From Mumia sp. zg.B17 (lineage in GTDB: Bacteria > Actinomycetota > Actinomycetes > Propionibacteriales > Nocardioidaceae): a DNA stretch of 64,000 nucleotides. The stretch spans positions 434,001 through 498,000 of the forward strand of contig NZ_JAHWCI010000006.1 of NCBI RefSeq assembly GCF_019550915.1. Direction: 5' to 3'. This document shows, in pieces, positions 25,397 through 34,741 of this stretch. Position 1 is the first letter of the stretch. Each line of letters opens with the position of its first letter. A model generated the notes under the pieces. It made no database searches, was not told the DNA's origin, and saw nothing but the letters and a program-made list of their open reading frames with translations. The position numbers were made by a program, and so were the translations under genes.

Positions 25397-27606
25397 GTCT
25401 TCTCCAGGTAGTCGGCCTGCGTGCTGTCCTCGAGCTCGCGCACCACCGCGGCCAGCGCCGCGTGGGCCGCGAGCGACGGGTCGTCGGCCACCACCTCGGC
25501 CGCGTCCTCTCGCGCGTCGGAGATCACCTGCTCGTCGCGCACGACCGAGAGCAGCCGCAGACTCGACCGGACCCCGGACTGGCGAGCCCCGAGCACGTCT
25601 CCCTCGCGCCGCATCTCCACGTCGAGGCGCGACAGGGCGAAGCCGTCCGACGTCGCGGCGACGGCGTCGAGGCGCTCGCGCGCGGCGCTCCCGACGGGCG
25701 CGCCCGTCACCAGCAGGCAGAGCCCGGCGTGCGCGCCGCGGCCGACGCGTCCGCGGAGCTGGTGGAGCTGAGAGACGCCGAAGCGATCGGCGTCCATGAT
25801 CACCATCGCGGTCGCGTTGGGGACGTCGACGCCGACCTCGATCACCGTGGTGGCGACGAGGACGTCGATCTCACCCGCTGCGAAGGCGCGCATCACCGCC
25901 TCCTTGTCCTCGGCTGCCATCCGGCCGTGCAGCGCCGCGGTCCGCAGACCGGCCAGCGGCCCGTCTCGGAGCAGCTCGTGCAGCGCGAGGACGGAGGTCA
26001 GGGGGCGTGCGGACTCGTCCTCGGCGGGCTCGAGCTCCGCGCCGTCCTCGGAGGCGTCCGCGCGGTCGCCGCCGTCGCCGATACGCGGACACACGACGTA
26101 CGCCTGGCGTCCGTCGGCGACCTCCTCACGCAGTCTCTCCCACGTCCGGTCCACCCACGCCGGCCTCTCCGCGACCGGCACCACCGTCGTCTGAATCGGC
26201 TGCCTGCCCCGCGGCAGCTCGGTCAGGGTGGAGGTGTCGAGATCTCCGAAGACGGTCATCGCCACGGTCCGCGGGATCGGTGTCGCCGTCATCACCAGCA
26301 GGTGCGGCGCATCGACGCCCTTGGCGGTCAGCGCCGCTCGCTGCTCCACGCCGAACCGGTGCTGCTCGTCGACCACGACGAGCCCGAGCTCGGCGAGCTG
26401 CACCTTGTCCTCGAGCAGAGCGTGGGTGCCGACGAGGATCCCCGCCTCTCCCGACGCCGCGTCGAGGAGCGCCTCACGTCGGGCCTTCTGGCCCATCGAG
26501 CCGGTCAGGAGACGCACCCGGGTCGCGGCGTCGGCCGACCCCAGCATCCCCGCCTGAGCCATCGGTCCGAGCATCTCCACCATCGACCGGTGGTGCTGCT
26601 GTGCGAGCACCTCCGTCGGCGCGAGCAGCACTGCTTGTCCACCGGTGTCGACCACCTGGAGCATCGCGAGCAGCGCCACGACCGTCTTGCCGGAGCCGAC
26701 CTCGCCCTGAAGCAGCCGTTGCATCGGCTGGTCGCGGTCGAGGTCTGCCTCGATCTGGGCCGCGACCTCCTGCTGCCCGGCGGTGAGCGCGAACGGCAGC
26801 TGCGCCTCGAACCGGTCGCGGAGCCCGTCGGCCACGTGCGGGCGCCTGGTCGCCGGCGCCGACGACAGCGCGTGCCGGCGGACGGCCAAGGTGGTCTGGA
26901 GGACGAACGCCTCCTCGTACTTCAGGCGCTCCCGCGCCCGCTGGTAGTCCTCGAGCTCGCGGGGACGGTGGACGTCCTCGTACGCGGTCCTCAGGTCGAC
27001 GAGCCCGCGCCGGCGGCGTACGGGCTCGGGGACGGGGTCGTCGACCTCGTCGAGCGCGTCCAGCACGATCGCCACCGTCTTCTCGATCGTCCACGACGAC
27101 ACCGCCTGGGTGGCGGGATAGATCGGCACGATCGTGCCGGCGTACTCCTCGGCCTCGTCCCGCGCCTCCTCCTCCGATCCGGTGGGACGGATCTCCGGGT
27201 GCAGCAGCTGCTTGCGGCCACGGAACTCGCCCACCTTGCCCGCGAACATGCCGAGGGTGCCCGGGCGCAGGCGTTGCGCGATCCACGGCTGACGGAAGAA
27301 CGTGAGCACGAGCTCGCCGGTGCCGTCGGTGACGACAACCTCGCTGCGGACGTTCTTGCCGCCGGGCCGCCCGCCCCCTTTGGGCCGGAACGGGTACTCC
27401 TTGACGTGCACCACACGGGCGAGGACGGTGACGTGCTCGTCGACGCGCAGCGCGGCGAGGTCGGTCAGCGACCCCCGCTCGGCCAGACGTCTCGGGTAGT
27501 GGCGGAGCAGGTCGCCGACGGTCGTGACGTCGAAGCTCCGCTCGAACGCGTCGGCGGTGCGCGCGCCGACGACGTTGGCGAGCCTGGTCCGTGGTCCGAC
27601 GCCCAC
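25393..27606 (-). CDS. recG: ATP-dependent DNA helicase RecG
   Basis: A 737-residue branch-migration helicase that reverses stalled forks. The N-terminal wedge and OB fold come first. Helicase motif I (GEVGSGKTVVALLA) is near residue 300, DEQHRFG near 400, TATPIPRT near 430, and QLRGRVGRG near 635. Length fits the family. The GTG start at 27606 overlaps the stop of the DAK gene by one base (TAGTG). A short Asp/Glu-rich insert lies around residue 505. Confidence 0.96.
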   Translation of the reverse strand: MGVGPRTRLANVVGARTADAFERSFDVTTVGDLLRHYPRRLAERGSLTDLAALRVDEHVTVLARVVHVKEYPFRPKGGGRPGGKNVRSEVVVTDGTGELVLTFFRQPWIAQRLRPGTLGMFAGKVGEFRGRKQLLHPEIRPTGSEEEARDEAEEYAGTIVPIYPATQAVSSWTIEKTVAIVLDALDEVDDPVPEPVRRRRGLVDLRTAYEDVHRPRELEDYQRARERLKYEEAFVLQTTLAVRRHALSSAPATRRPHVADGLRDRFEAQLPFALTAGQQEVAAQIEADLDRDQPMQRLLQGEVGSGKTVVALLAMLQVVDTGGQAVLLAPTEVLAQQHHRSMVEMLGPMAQAGMLGSADAATRVRLLTGSMGQKARREALLDAASGEAGILVGTHALLEDKVQLAELGLVVVDEQHRFGVEQRAALTAKGVDAPHLLVMTATPIPRTVAMTVFGDLDTSTLTELPRGRQPIQTTVVPVAERPAWVDRTWERLREEVADGRQAYVVCPRIGDGGDRADASEDGAELEPAEDESARPLTSVLALHELLRDGPLAGLRTAALHGRMAAEDKEAVMRAFAAGEIDVLVATTVIEVGVDVPNATAMVIMDADRFGVSQLHQLRGRVGRGAHAGLCLLVTGAPVGSAARERLDAVAATSDGFALSRLDVEMRREGDVLGARQSGVRSSLRLLSVVRDEQVISDAREDAAEVVADDPSLAAHAALAAVVRELEDSTQADYLEKT

Positions 27607-29219
27607 TACTCGACCGCCACCAGCAGCGGGTAGCGCTCCTGCCCGCCGTCGTACACGACCAGCTCGACGTCGGGTCGCCGCGCCCGCAGCCAGCGTTCGA
27701 CCCGCGGCACCACGTCGTCGTCGAGCCCGGCGCCGGTGACGAGCGTGACCAGCTCGGCGCGCCCGGTGATGAGGCGGTCGAGCACCTGGCGTACGACGTC
27801 GGCCTGCTCGTCGCCGATGATCGAGAACTCGGCGTCGACGACGCCGAGCACGTCACCGACCAGGCAGGGACCTGCCATCGTCATCCCGGACTCGGTCGCG
27901 ACCGTGATGGCGCCGTGCTGGGTCCCGCGGGCCGCACTGGTCATCGCCACCACGTCGTCGTCGAACGGGTGACCCGGCTCGTGGACGGCGACCGCGGCGA
28001 GCCCCTGCACCTGCGTCCACGACGGGATCACGGTGGCATGCACGCCAGCCTCGCGGGCCTGGGAGGCGGCCGCGTCGCAGACGGCACGGAAGTCGCGGCT
28101 GTTGGGCAGCACGATGACGTCGTCGGCCCCGCAGTCGAGGATCGTGTCGAGGACGGTGCTGACAGCGAGCGGACCGCCGGGCACCGTGGTGACCACCACC
28201 GCGCCGGCATCGCTGAACAGGGAGGCGAGTCCTGGCCCGGCCGCGACGGCGACGACGGCCCGGCTGCCGGAGGTGCTCGCACGGACGCCAGCCTGCTCGG
28301 CGAAGTGGGTGACGGAGATCCGGTACGGCCGTCCGGCATCGAGCCCTGCCTCGATCGCCGCACCGACGTCGTCGACGTGGACGTGGACGTTCCACAGACG
28401 GTCGCCGCCGACCACCACGAGACAGTCCCCCAGGCCGTCCAGGCGCGAGCGCAGCGCGGGGACGGCCGCGTCGTCGGCCTCCAGCAGGTACATCACCTCG
28501 TACGACGGCCCCGCACCGTCGAGGGTGTGGGGGCCGGTGTCGTCGACGAGCGGTCGCGGGAGGTCGGCCGCCGGCTCGGGGTCGGGGACGAAGCGGCCGG
28601 TGATCAGGTGCTCGGTGGTGTCGAGCACGACGACCAGCGCACGTCCCCCGGCATCGACCACGCCGGCACGGGCGAGGCGGTCCAGCTGCTCGGGCGTCCG
28701 CAGCAGCGCCTCGCGAGCCGCCGCCGCGGACGCGCTGACCATGGCGGCCAGGTCTCCCTCGGCCGCGACGACGTCCTGCGCCGCCTCGGCCGCCCGACAG
28801 GCGACGGTGAGGATCGTGCCCTCGACCGGGTGGCCGACCGCCGCGTACGCCGCCGCCGAGGCCTTGCTCATCGCATCGGCGAGGCTGGCTGCCGACACCT
28901 CCGCACCCTCGGAGTCGGCCAGCACCGGCAGCGCGGCGCGGAGCAGCTGGGCCATGATCACGCCGGAGTTGCCCCGCGCGCCGAGCAGCGCACCGTCGAC
29001 GTAGTCGCGCACGACCGTCGGGAGTGGCGCGTCGTGGTCCAGGGCGGAGACGATCGCCTGCGCCGCGGCCTCGAAGGTGACGTAGACGTTGGTCCCCGTG
29101 TCCCCATCGGGGACCGGGAAGACGTTGAGCGCGTCGATCTCGGCGCGCGCTGCGCCGAGAGCCTCGGTGCAGGCCCGCGCCCAGGTGGCGAAGGACTCCG
29201 AGGAGACGTGCGTCGTCAT
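27606..29219 (-). CDS. DAK2-domain (YloV/FakA-like) kinase
   Basis: A 537-residue protein of the family that includes fatty-acid kinase FakA. The N-terminal Dak2 nucleotide domain shows LNVFPVPDGDTGTNVY near residue 30 and GARGNSGVIMAQLLR near 85. The C-terminal part is the DegV-like or FakA-type domain. In Firmicutes FakA phosphorylates fatty acids bound to FakB; I see no FakB here. In many bacteria, as here, it precedes recG, with which it overlaps by one base. The ATG at 29219 gives a normal length; earlier starts would run into the rpmB promoter. Confidence 0.87.
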   Translation of the reverse strand: MTTHVSSESFATWARACTEALGAARAEIDALNVFPVPDGDTGTNVYVTFEAAAQAIVSALDHDAPLPTVVRDYVDGALLGARGNSGVIMAQLLRAALPVLADSEGAEVSAASLADAMSKASAAAYAAVGHPVEGTILTVACRAAEAAQDVVAAEGDLAAMVSASAAAAREALLRTPEQLDRLARAGVVDAGGRALVVVLDTTEHLITGRFVPDPEPAADLPRPLVDDTGPHTLDGAGPSYEVMYLLEADDAAVPALRSRLDGLGDCLVVVGGDRLWNVHVHVDDVGAAIEAGLDAGRPYRISVTHFAEQAGVRASTSGSRAVVAVAAGPGLASLFSDAGAVVVTTVPGGPLAVSTVLDTILDCGADDVIVLPNSRDFRAVCDAAASQAREAGVHATVIPSWTQVQGLAAVAVHEPGHPFDDDVVAMTSAARGTQHGAITVATESGMTMAGPCLVGDVLGVVDAEFSIIGDEQADVVRQVLDRLITGRAELVTLVTGAGLDDDVVPRVERWLRARRPDVELVVYDGGQERYPLLVAVE

Positions 29220-29270
29220 GGTCTGAGAGACTATCCCTGGGCAGGCCCGCACCGTGAGCGACAAGGCCGA

Positions 29271-29299
29271 TTGGCTCCGGCCTTGCTCGATCAGATAAT
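29271..29299 (+). promoter_or_regulatory. Promoter of rpmB
   Basis: TTGGCT (29271-29276), a 17-base spacer, then GATAAT (29294-29299). This would start transcription near 29306 and leave a leader of about 40 bases with GGGAG before the GTG at 29346. Of the plain sigma-A type promoters I noticed in the window it is one of the best spaced. Confidence 0.6.
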
Positions 29300-29345
29300 C
29301 TTGATCTTTGGTATCCCCCCTTCGACTCAACCGGGAGTGTTCGCT

Positions 29346-29531
29346 GTGGCTGCAGTCTGCGACGTGTGCGGCAAGAAGCCGGGTTTCGGCAACAACAAGC
29401 CGTGGTCGCGCAAGCGCACGCGGCGTCGTTTCGACCCCAACATCCAGCGCGTGCGTGCGGTCGTCGGTGCGACTCCGAAGCGCATGAACGTGTGCACCGG
29501 ATGCCTCAAGGCCGGCAAGGTCAGCCGCTGA
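29346..29531 (+). CDS. rpmB: Ribosomal protein L28
   Basis: A 61-residue 50S protein. It has the zinc-binding form: CDVCGKKPGFGN at the N-terminus and CTGCLKAGKV near the end. The GTG start (29346) has GGGAG upstream. It is a single gene between its own promoter and a strong terminator, divergent from the DAK gene. Confidence 0.96.
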   Translation: MAAVCDVCGKKPGFGNNKPWSRKRTRRRFDPNIQRVRAVVGATPKRMNVCTGCLKAGKVSR

Positions 29532-29584
29532 CCGGATCGCCGGTCGGTCGCCGCTGACGCTGCGACCCCGCGTCCTCGCACGAC

Positions 29585-29621
29585 GAGGCGGGCAACACCC
29601 TCTGGGTGGGCCCGCCTCTTT
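29585..29621. terminator. Strong intrinsic terminator after rpmB
   Basis: GAGGCGGGC (29585-29593) and GCCCGCCTC (29610-29618) make a 9-bp stem. CACCC and GGGTG in the loop form a further 5-bp stem, and TTT follows. It ends rpmB and, read the other way, thiL, whose stop is at 29648. Confidence 0.85.
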
Positions 29622-29647
29622 GGCGTCCCCCCTCGGCGCGTGGCGGC

Positions 29648-30616
29648 TCAGCGGTAGTGCTCGTGTCCTTCCGGGCCGTCCCACGCAGCACCGTCCACCG
29701 TGACGTCACCCTCGCCGTCCACGACCCGCCCGACGATGGTCCAGCCCTCCGGTGCACCCCGGTCTGCAGGAAAGGTCGCGGCCAAGGTGTGGTCGTCTCC
29801 ACCGGTGAGCAGGAACCCCAGCGGATCGGCGTTGGTCGCCGCCGCCACGTCCGCGATCGGGTCCGGGACATCGAAGGCCGAGCCCACCAGCGCGATGCCG
29901 ACGCCGCTCGACGTCGCCACGTGGCCGAGGTCTGCCAGCAGGCCGTCGCTGACGTCGATCATCGCCGTCGCTCCGTGCGCCGCGGCACGCGGTCCCTCGT
30001 CGTACGGGGGCTCGGGCCGCCGGTACGCCTCGACGAGCACCCTCGGGGACCGGAACCCACGCGCGAGGACGTGGAGACCCGCCCCCGCCCACCCGAGTCG
30101 GCCCGTGATCGCGACGAGGTCGCCGGGGCGAGCACCCGAGCGGAGGACCGGCGCCTGCGCGGACTCCCCCAGCACCGTGATCGCCAGGGTGACGGCGTCG
30201 GCGGCAGTCACGTCGCCGCCGACGACCTCCGCGCCCACGAGCGCGGCCTCCTCGACGATCCCCCGGGTCAGGTCCTCCGCCCACACGGTCTCGAGGTCTC
30301 CGGGAGCGGCGAAGCCCACGGTGAGCGCCGTGGCGACACCGCCCATCGCCATGACGTCGGCGAGGTTGGCCGCGGCCGCCCGGCGGCCCACGTCGTAGGG
30401 CTCGGCCCAGTCCCTGCGGAAGTGACGGCCCTCGACGAGCATGTCGGTCGAGACGAGCACCGAGCCCGCCCCGACGCGGACGGACGCGCAGTCGTCCCCC
30501 GGCCCGACGATGACCCGGCTCGACAGTGGTTCACGGACTACCCGGGCGATCAGCCCGAACTCGCCGAGCTCGCCGATGGTCCGCCCGCCGCTCGTCTCCG
30601 CGCGTGTCGTGTCCAT
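29648..30616 (-). CDS. thiL: Thiamine-monophosphate kinase
   Basis: A 322-residue PurM-like ATP enzyme that makes thiamine diphosphate, the cofactor of AceE and other enzymes. Motifs include VGPGDDCASV near residue 38, STDMLVEGRHF near 60, ANLADVMAMGG near 85 and GDVTAADA near 130. The later DVSDGLLADLGH and LTGGDDH are also present. The ATG at 30616 is divergent from the AsnC-like gene. Length is normal. Confidence 0.94.
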   Translation of the reverse strand: MDTTRAETSGGRTIGELGEFGLIARVVREPLSSRVIVGPGDDCASVRVGAGSVLVSTDMLVEGRHFRRDWAEPYDVGRRAAAANLADVMAMGGVATALTVGFAAPGDLETVWAEDLTRGIVEEAALVGAEVVGGDVTAADAVTLAITVLGESAQAPVLRSGARPGDLVAITGRLGWAGAGLHVLARGFRSPRVLVEAYRRPEPPYDEGPRAAAHGATAMIDVSDGLLADLGHVATSSGVGIALVGSAFDVPDPIADVAAATNADPLGFLLTGGDDHTLAATFPADRGAPEGWTIVGRVVDGEGDVTVDGAAWDGPEGHEHYR

Positions 30617-30757
30617 CTGCCCATCCTGTCATCGCAGTCGCACCGCGACCCCGCCGCCGCGGCCGCGGCCGCGCGATCCCTCAGCGTCACGACGCCGTCA
30701 CGATCCTGTAGCGTGTCGGAGGCGGTGAACGTTGTCGAGCCACGGAGGAAGCCCAAC

Positions 30758-30994
30758 ATGGTCGTGCAGGCCTACATCCTGGTCCAGACCGAGGTCGGCA
30801 AGGCTGCCGACGTCGCCACCGCGATCGCTGAGGTCAGCGGCGTGACGCTCGCCGAGGACGTGACCGGACCGTACGACGTCATCGTCCGCGCGGAGGCCAA
30901 GCACGTCGACGAGCTCGGTGAGATGGTCGTCGCGCAGATCCAGCGCATCGACGGCATCACCCGGACCCTCACGTGTCCCGTCGTGCACCTCTGA
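30758..30994 (+). CDS. Stand-alone AsnC/Lrp ligand-binding (RAM) domain
   Basis: A 78-residue protein that is only the RAM effector domain of Lrp/AsnC regulators; there is no helix-turn-helix. It begins MVVQAYILVQTEVGKAADV and has ITGPYDVI-like (VTGPYDVIVRAEA) and ITRTLTCPVVHL segments. RAM-only proteins can bind amino acids or associate with full-length Lrp proteins. The ATG has a GGAGGA site. It is divergent from thiL, and the next gene overlaps its end by 22 bases, so the pair is probably co-transcribed. Confidence 0.88.
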   Translation: MVVQAYILVQTEVGKAADVATAIAEVSGVTLAEDVTGPYDVIVRAEAKHVDELGEMVVAQIQRIDGITRTLTCPVVHL

Positions 30995-31455
30995 CCCACC
31001 CCCGGCGGACCGCCCTCGCCCTCGGACTGGTCGCTCTGGCCGCCCTGACGCCGGCCTGCGCGGACACGGTCGCGATCGACCCTCCCACTCCGTCCGACGA
31101 CGTGGCGGCGATCTGCTCCGCCATGCTCGACGACGCGCCGGCGACGGTCGCGGGACAGGACTCGGTCCGTGTCGCACCGGCCGGCTCGGGACGTGCGTGG
31201 GGAAGCCCGGCGATCGTGCTCCGGTGCGGCGTCGAACGCCCTGCCAGCCTCGAGCGGACCTCGCGCTGCGACGTGGTCGACGACGTCGGGTGGTTCAGCC
31301 AGAAGGACGACGAGCGCTACGTGTTCACGACCATCGGCCGCCAGGCGTACGTCGAGGTCGCGGTCCCGCGTCGCTACGATCCGCCCGCCGACGCACTCAG
31401 TGACCTGGCCGCCACGGTGGCCGAGCACGACCCGGTCGTCACGCCCTGCGTGTGA
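30973..31455 (+). CDS. DUF3515 exported protein
   Basis: A 160-residue actinobacterial protein of unknown function. The GTG start (30973) overlaps the RAM gene. Residues 1-29 form a signal sequence (basic start, long hydrophobic core, then TPACA); the Cys may be a lipid anchor although the lipobox is atypical. The mature domain has ICSAMLDD, LRCGVERP, DVVDDVGWFSQ and a C-terminal TPC. It often lies between thiL and ddl in this phylum, as it does here. Confidence 0.83.
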   Translation: MSRRAPLTHPRRTALALGLVALAALTPACADTVAIDPPTPSDDVAAICSAMLDDAPATVAGQDSVRVAPAGSGRAWGSPAIVLRCGVERPASLERTSRCDVVDDVGWFSQKDDERYVFTTIGRQAYVEVAVPRRYDPPADALSDLAATVAEHDPVVTPCV

Positions 31456-31476
31456 GGGGTCGAGCGCCGCCAGCCG

Positions 31477-32601
31477 TCAGCGCAGGTCGGTCGGACGCGC
31501 GAGCGCGTGCGCGATCAGGCGCTCGACCAGCTCGGGGTAGCCGAGCCCCTTCGACTCCCACACCTGGGGATACATCGAGTACGGGGTGAACCCGGGCATC
31601 GTGTTGACCTCGTTGATGTAGAGCGTTCCGTCGAGGAGGAAGAAGTCCACCCGGGCGAGCCCTTCGCAGCCCAGGGCCTCGAAGGCGCGAGCGGCCTTGG
31701 CGCGCACGCGCTCGACCAGGATGTCCTCGAGCGGAGCGGGGATCAGGTTCTTGGAGGTGCCGTCGAGGTACTTGGCGCTGAAGTCGTAGAACTCGTGCCC
31801 GGAGCCGAGGTCGACCGCGATCTCGCCCGGCGCGCTGACCTCCAGGGAGCCGTCCGGGTTCTGGAGAACCCCACACTCGATCTCGCGCGCGTCGGCCGCG
31901 GACTCCACGATGACCTTGGGGTCGTACTCCTCGGCGAGCGCGATCGCCGCGGCGAGGCCGTGCTCGTCGTGGACGAGCGTGCCGCCCATGCTCGAACCCG
32001 CACGGGAGGGCTTGACGAACACGGGGTAGTGGAGCGACGCGACGGTCTCCCTCACGGCCGCGGCATCGGTGCGCCACTCGTCGGCGGTCACGACGGCGTA
32101 CGGCAGCTGAGGGAGCCCGGCAGCGGCGAAGAGCTGGTTGGCGACGGCCTTGTCCATGGCGACCGCGCTCGCCAGCACGCCGGAGCCCACGTAGCGGATC
32201 CCGGCCATCTCGAAGAGTCCCTGGATGGTCCCGTCCTCGCCCCACGGGCCGTGAAGCAGCGGGAACGCCACGTCGACGCGCGCCAGCACGCGGCTGGACC
32301 CGTCGGGCTCGAGGGCCAGCAGGCGCTCGCCGGCGAGGGCCACGGGCGTGCCGGTGGAGTGGACATCGGGGAGGCCGTCGGCGTCGGTGGTCATCGCGTC
32401 GTCGGCCAGCACCCAGAGGCCGTCCCGGGTGATCCCTACGGCGACCACGTCGTAGTGGTCGCGGTCGATCACCCGCAGGACCTCTCGAGCGGTCATGCAG
32501 GAGACCGCGTGCTCGCTCGACCGGCCGCCGAACACGATCAGGACGCAGGGGCGACCGGACGTGGGCGCCAGGGTGGACGTCTCGGAAGTCGTATCGCTCA
32601 T
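31477..32601 (-). CDS. ddl: D-alanine--D-alanine ligase
   Basis: A 374-residue ATP-grasp enzyme that makes the D-Ala-D-Ala dipeptide of peptidoglycan. Motifs are FGGRSSEHAVS near residue 25, HGPWGEDGT near 110, KPSRAGSS near 205, and INEVNTMPGFTPYSMYP near the C-terminus (metal and substrate binding). I chose the ATG at 32601; the first 48 codons of the longer frame run into the next gene. The start lies 28 bases from the divergent PLP-enzyme gene. Confidence 0.95.
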   Translation of the reverse strand: MSDTTSETSTLAPTSGRPCVLIVFGGRSSEHAVSCMTAREVLRVIDRDHYDVVAVGITRDGLWVLADDAMTTDADGLPDVHSTGTPVALAGERLLALEPDGSSRVLARVDVAFPLLHGPWGEDGTIQGLFEMAGIRYVGSGVLASAVAMDKAVANQLFAAAGLPQLPYAVVTADEWRTDAAAVRETVASLHYPVFVKPSRAGSSMGGTLVHDEHGLAAAIALAEEYDPKVIVESAADAREIECGVLQNPDGSLEVSAPGEIAVDLGSGHEFYDFSAKYLDGTSKNLIPAPLEDILVERVRAKAARAFEALGCEGLARVDFFLLDGTLYINEVNTMPGFTPYSMYPQVWESKGLGYPELVERLIAHALARPTDLR

Positions 32602-32629
32602 CGGGGCGACCCTATCGTGAGGCTCCACA

Positions 32630-33706
32630 ATGGTCGGCATGGCTCGCTCACACTCGTTCAGCCCAGAGACCCTCGTCGTCGCCGCCGGGCGCCCGGCCCG
32701 CACCCCCGACTCGCCCCTCAACGTGCCGCTGACACCCGCGAGCACCTATGTCGCCGGTGGCGAGCTCGAGTACGGACGCTTCGGCAACCCGACCTGGGCA
32801 GCGTTCGAGGACGCCGTCGGTGCGCTCGAGGGCGGACAGGCGGTGATGTTCGCCTCGGGGATGGCTGCCGCGAGCGCCACCCTGTCGCTGGTCCCCGACG
32901 GCGGCGTCGTCGTCGTTCCCCGTCACGCCTACAACGGTGTCCTGGGCCTCCTCTCGGAGGCGGAGCGGCGCGGGCGGATCCGTTTGCGGACGGTCGACGT
33001 CACCCAGCCCGGTGCGATGGTCGACGCCGCGGAGGGGGCGGCGATGGTGTGGATCGAGTCGCCGACCAATCCCGCCCTGGAGGTCGTCGACATCGTCGAG
33101 GTCGCGACCGCCGCGCGGGCTCGCGGCGCCCTGGTCGTCGTGGACAGCACCTTCGCGACGCCGCTGGTCCAGCAGCCGCTCGCGCTCGGCGCGGACGTGG
33201 TGGTCCACTCCGCGACCAAGCTGCTGGCCGGTCACAGCGACGCGCTCGCCGGTGTGGCGGTCGTCGCGGACGACGCGACGTACGCCCTGCTCGAGTCGTA
33301 CCGCCGGGTGCACGGGGCCGTGCCGGGGACCCTCGAGGCGTATCTCGCGACCCGTGGGCTGCGAACCCTCGCCGTACGGTTCGAGAGGGCCCAGGACAAC
33401 GCTCGGCGGGTCGTCGACGCCCTGCGGTCCCACCCGGCCGTCGGCGAGGTGCGCTATCCCGGGTTCGGGACGATCTTGACGTTCGAGCCGGTCGCCGGTG
33501 CGGACGCGGCGCACCGGGTGGTGACCTCGAGCCGGTTGGTCGTCTGCGCGACCAGTCTCGGCGGTGTGGAGTCGACCTGGGAGCGCCGCAGGCGGTGGTC
33601 CGGCGAGCCCACCACGGTGCCTGAGGCGCTCATCCGGATGTCGGTGGGCATCGAGGGGTTCGACGACCTGTGGGACGACGTCGAGGCAGCGCTCGGTCAC
33701 GCCTGA
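32630..33706 (+). CDS. Trans-sulfuration-type PLP enzyme (cystathionine gamma-synthase/lyase family)
   Basis: A 358-residue Cys/Met-metabolism PLP enzyme. It has the YGRFGNPTW start of the fold, FASGMAA near residue 82, WIESPTNPALEVVD near 140, and the PLP lysine in HSATKLLAGHSD near 197. The family covers cystathionine synthase, lyase and methionine gamma-lyase; I cannot tell which. The start is ATG 32630 or 32639. It lies between ddl and gpsA, reading against both. No cobalamin or SAM riboswitch is seen in the 28-base gap. Confidence 0.87.
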   Translation: MVGMARSHSFSPETLVVAAGRPARTPDSPLNVPLTPASTYVAGGELEYGRFGNPTWAAFEDAVGALEGGQAVMFASGMAAASATLSLVPDGGVVVVPRHAYNGVLGLLSEAERRGRIRLRTVDVTQPGAMVDAAEGAAMVWIESPTNPALEVVDIVEVATAARARGALVVVDSTFATPLVQQPLALGADVVVHSATKLLAGHSDALAGVAVVADDATYALLESYRRVHGAVPGTLEAYLATRGLRTLAVRFERAQDNARRVVDALRSHPAVGEVRYPGFGTILTFEPVAGADAAHRVVTSSRLVVCATSLGGVESTWERRRRWSGEPTTVPEALIRMSVGIEGFDDLWDDVEAALGHA

Positions 33707-33734
33707 GGCGTACGCCGCCTCGGCCGGGCACGCG

Positions 33735-34736
33735 TCAACGGACCTCAGGCTGCGGCGTACGCGAGACCAGCGCCGCGACGAGCTCCTTCGGCGTGGTCTC
33801 CCCGCGGATCAGAGCGGCGACCTGCTCCACGATCGGCATGTCGACGCCGTGGAGGCTGGCCAGCTCCGAGAGCGAGTCGCTGGACTTGACGCCCTCGGCG
33901 ACCTGCCGGGTGGAGGCGACGATCTCGTCGATGCTCATGCCCCGGCCGAGCTTCTCTCCGAAGGTCCGGTTGCGCGACAACGGTGAGCTGCAGGTCGCCA
34001 CCAGGTCCCCCATGCCCGCGAGCCCCATCATCGTCATGGGGTCGGCTCCCATCGCCATGCCCAGCCGTGCGGTCTCGGCCAGTCCGCGCGTGATCACCGA
34101 CGCCTTGGCGTTGTCGCCGAACCCGAGACCGTCGGCGACGCCGACAGCCAGGGCGATCACGTTCTTGGTCGTGCCCGCCAGCTCGCAGCCCACGACATCG
34201 GTGTTGGTGTACGGCCGGAACGCGGGGCTGTGGCACCAGGACTGCAGACGCTTGGCGACCGCCTCGTCGGCACAGGCGACCACCGCGGCGGCCGGCTCGC
34301 GCTGGGCGATCTCGCGCGCCAGGTTGGGTCCGGTCACGACCGCGACGCGCTCGGGTCCGGCGCCGGTGAGCTCGGCGATGACCTCGCTCATCCGCAGGTG
34401 CGTCCCCAGCTCCACACCCTTCATGAGGCTCACGACGACCGCGTCCTGGGGGATGTGGCGGGCCCAGTCGGTGAGGTTGGCGCGCAGCTGCTGCGACGGC
34501 ACCGCCAGGACGACGACCTCCGCGCCGGACAGGACGATCTCCGGGTCGTGACTGGCCTTGATCGTCTCCGGGAGCAGGATCCCGGCCAGGTACTCCGGGT
34601 TCTCGCGCGTCTGGTTGATCGCGTCGCAAACCTCCGTCCGTCGCCCCCACAGGTGCACCTCGTTGCCGGCGTCTGCCAGCACCAACGAGAAGGCGGTCCC
34701 CCAGGAACCGGCGCCCAGGACAGCGGTCTTCGCCAT
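33735..34736 (-). CDS. gpsA: Glycerol-3-phosphate dehydrogenase [NAD(P)+]
   Basis: A 333-residue enzyme that makes sn-glycerol-3-phosphate for phospholipids. NAD-binding starts with AVLGAGSWGTAFSLVLAD. SLMKGVE and VVTGPNLAREIA are conserved. The catalytic Lys is in GCELAGTTKNVIALAVG near residue 190. The ATG at 34736 gives the family length. It lies five bases after plsC, so glycerol-3-phosphate and lysophosphatidate steps are co-expressed. Confidence 0.95.
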   Translation of the reverse strand: MAKTAVLGAGSWGTAFSLVLADAGNEVHLWGRRTEVCDAINQTRENPEYLAGILLPETIKASHDPEIVLSGAEVVVLAVPSQQLRANLTDWARHIPQDAVVVSLMKGVELGTHLRMSEVIAELTGAGPERVAVVTGPNLAREIAQREPAAAVVACADEAVAKRLQSWCHSPAFRPYTNTDVVGCELAGTTKNVIALAVGVADGLGFGDNAKASVITRGLAETARLGMAMGADPMTMMGLAGMGDLVATCSSPLSRNRTFGEKLGRGMSIDEIVASTRQVAEGVKSSDSLSELASLHGVDMPIVEQVAALIRGETTPKELVAALVSRTPQPEVR

Positions 34737-34741
34737 GCGTA

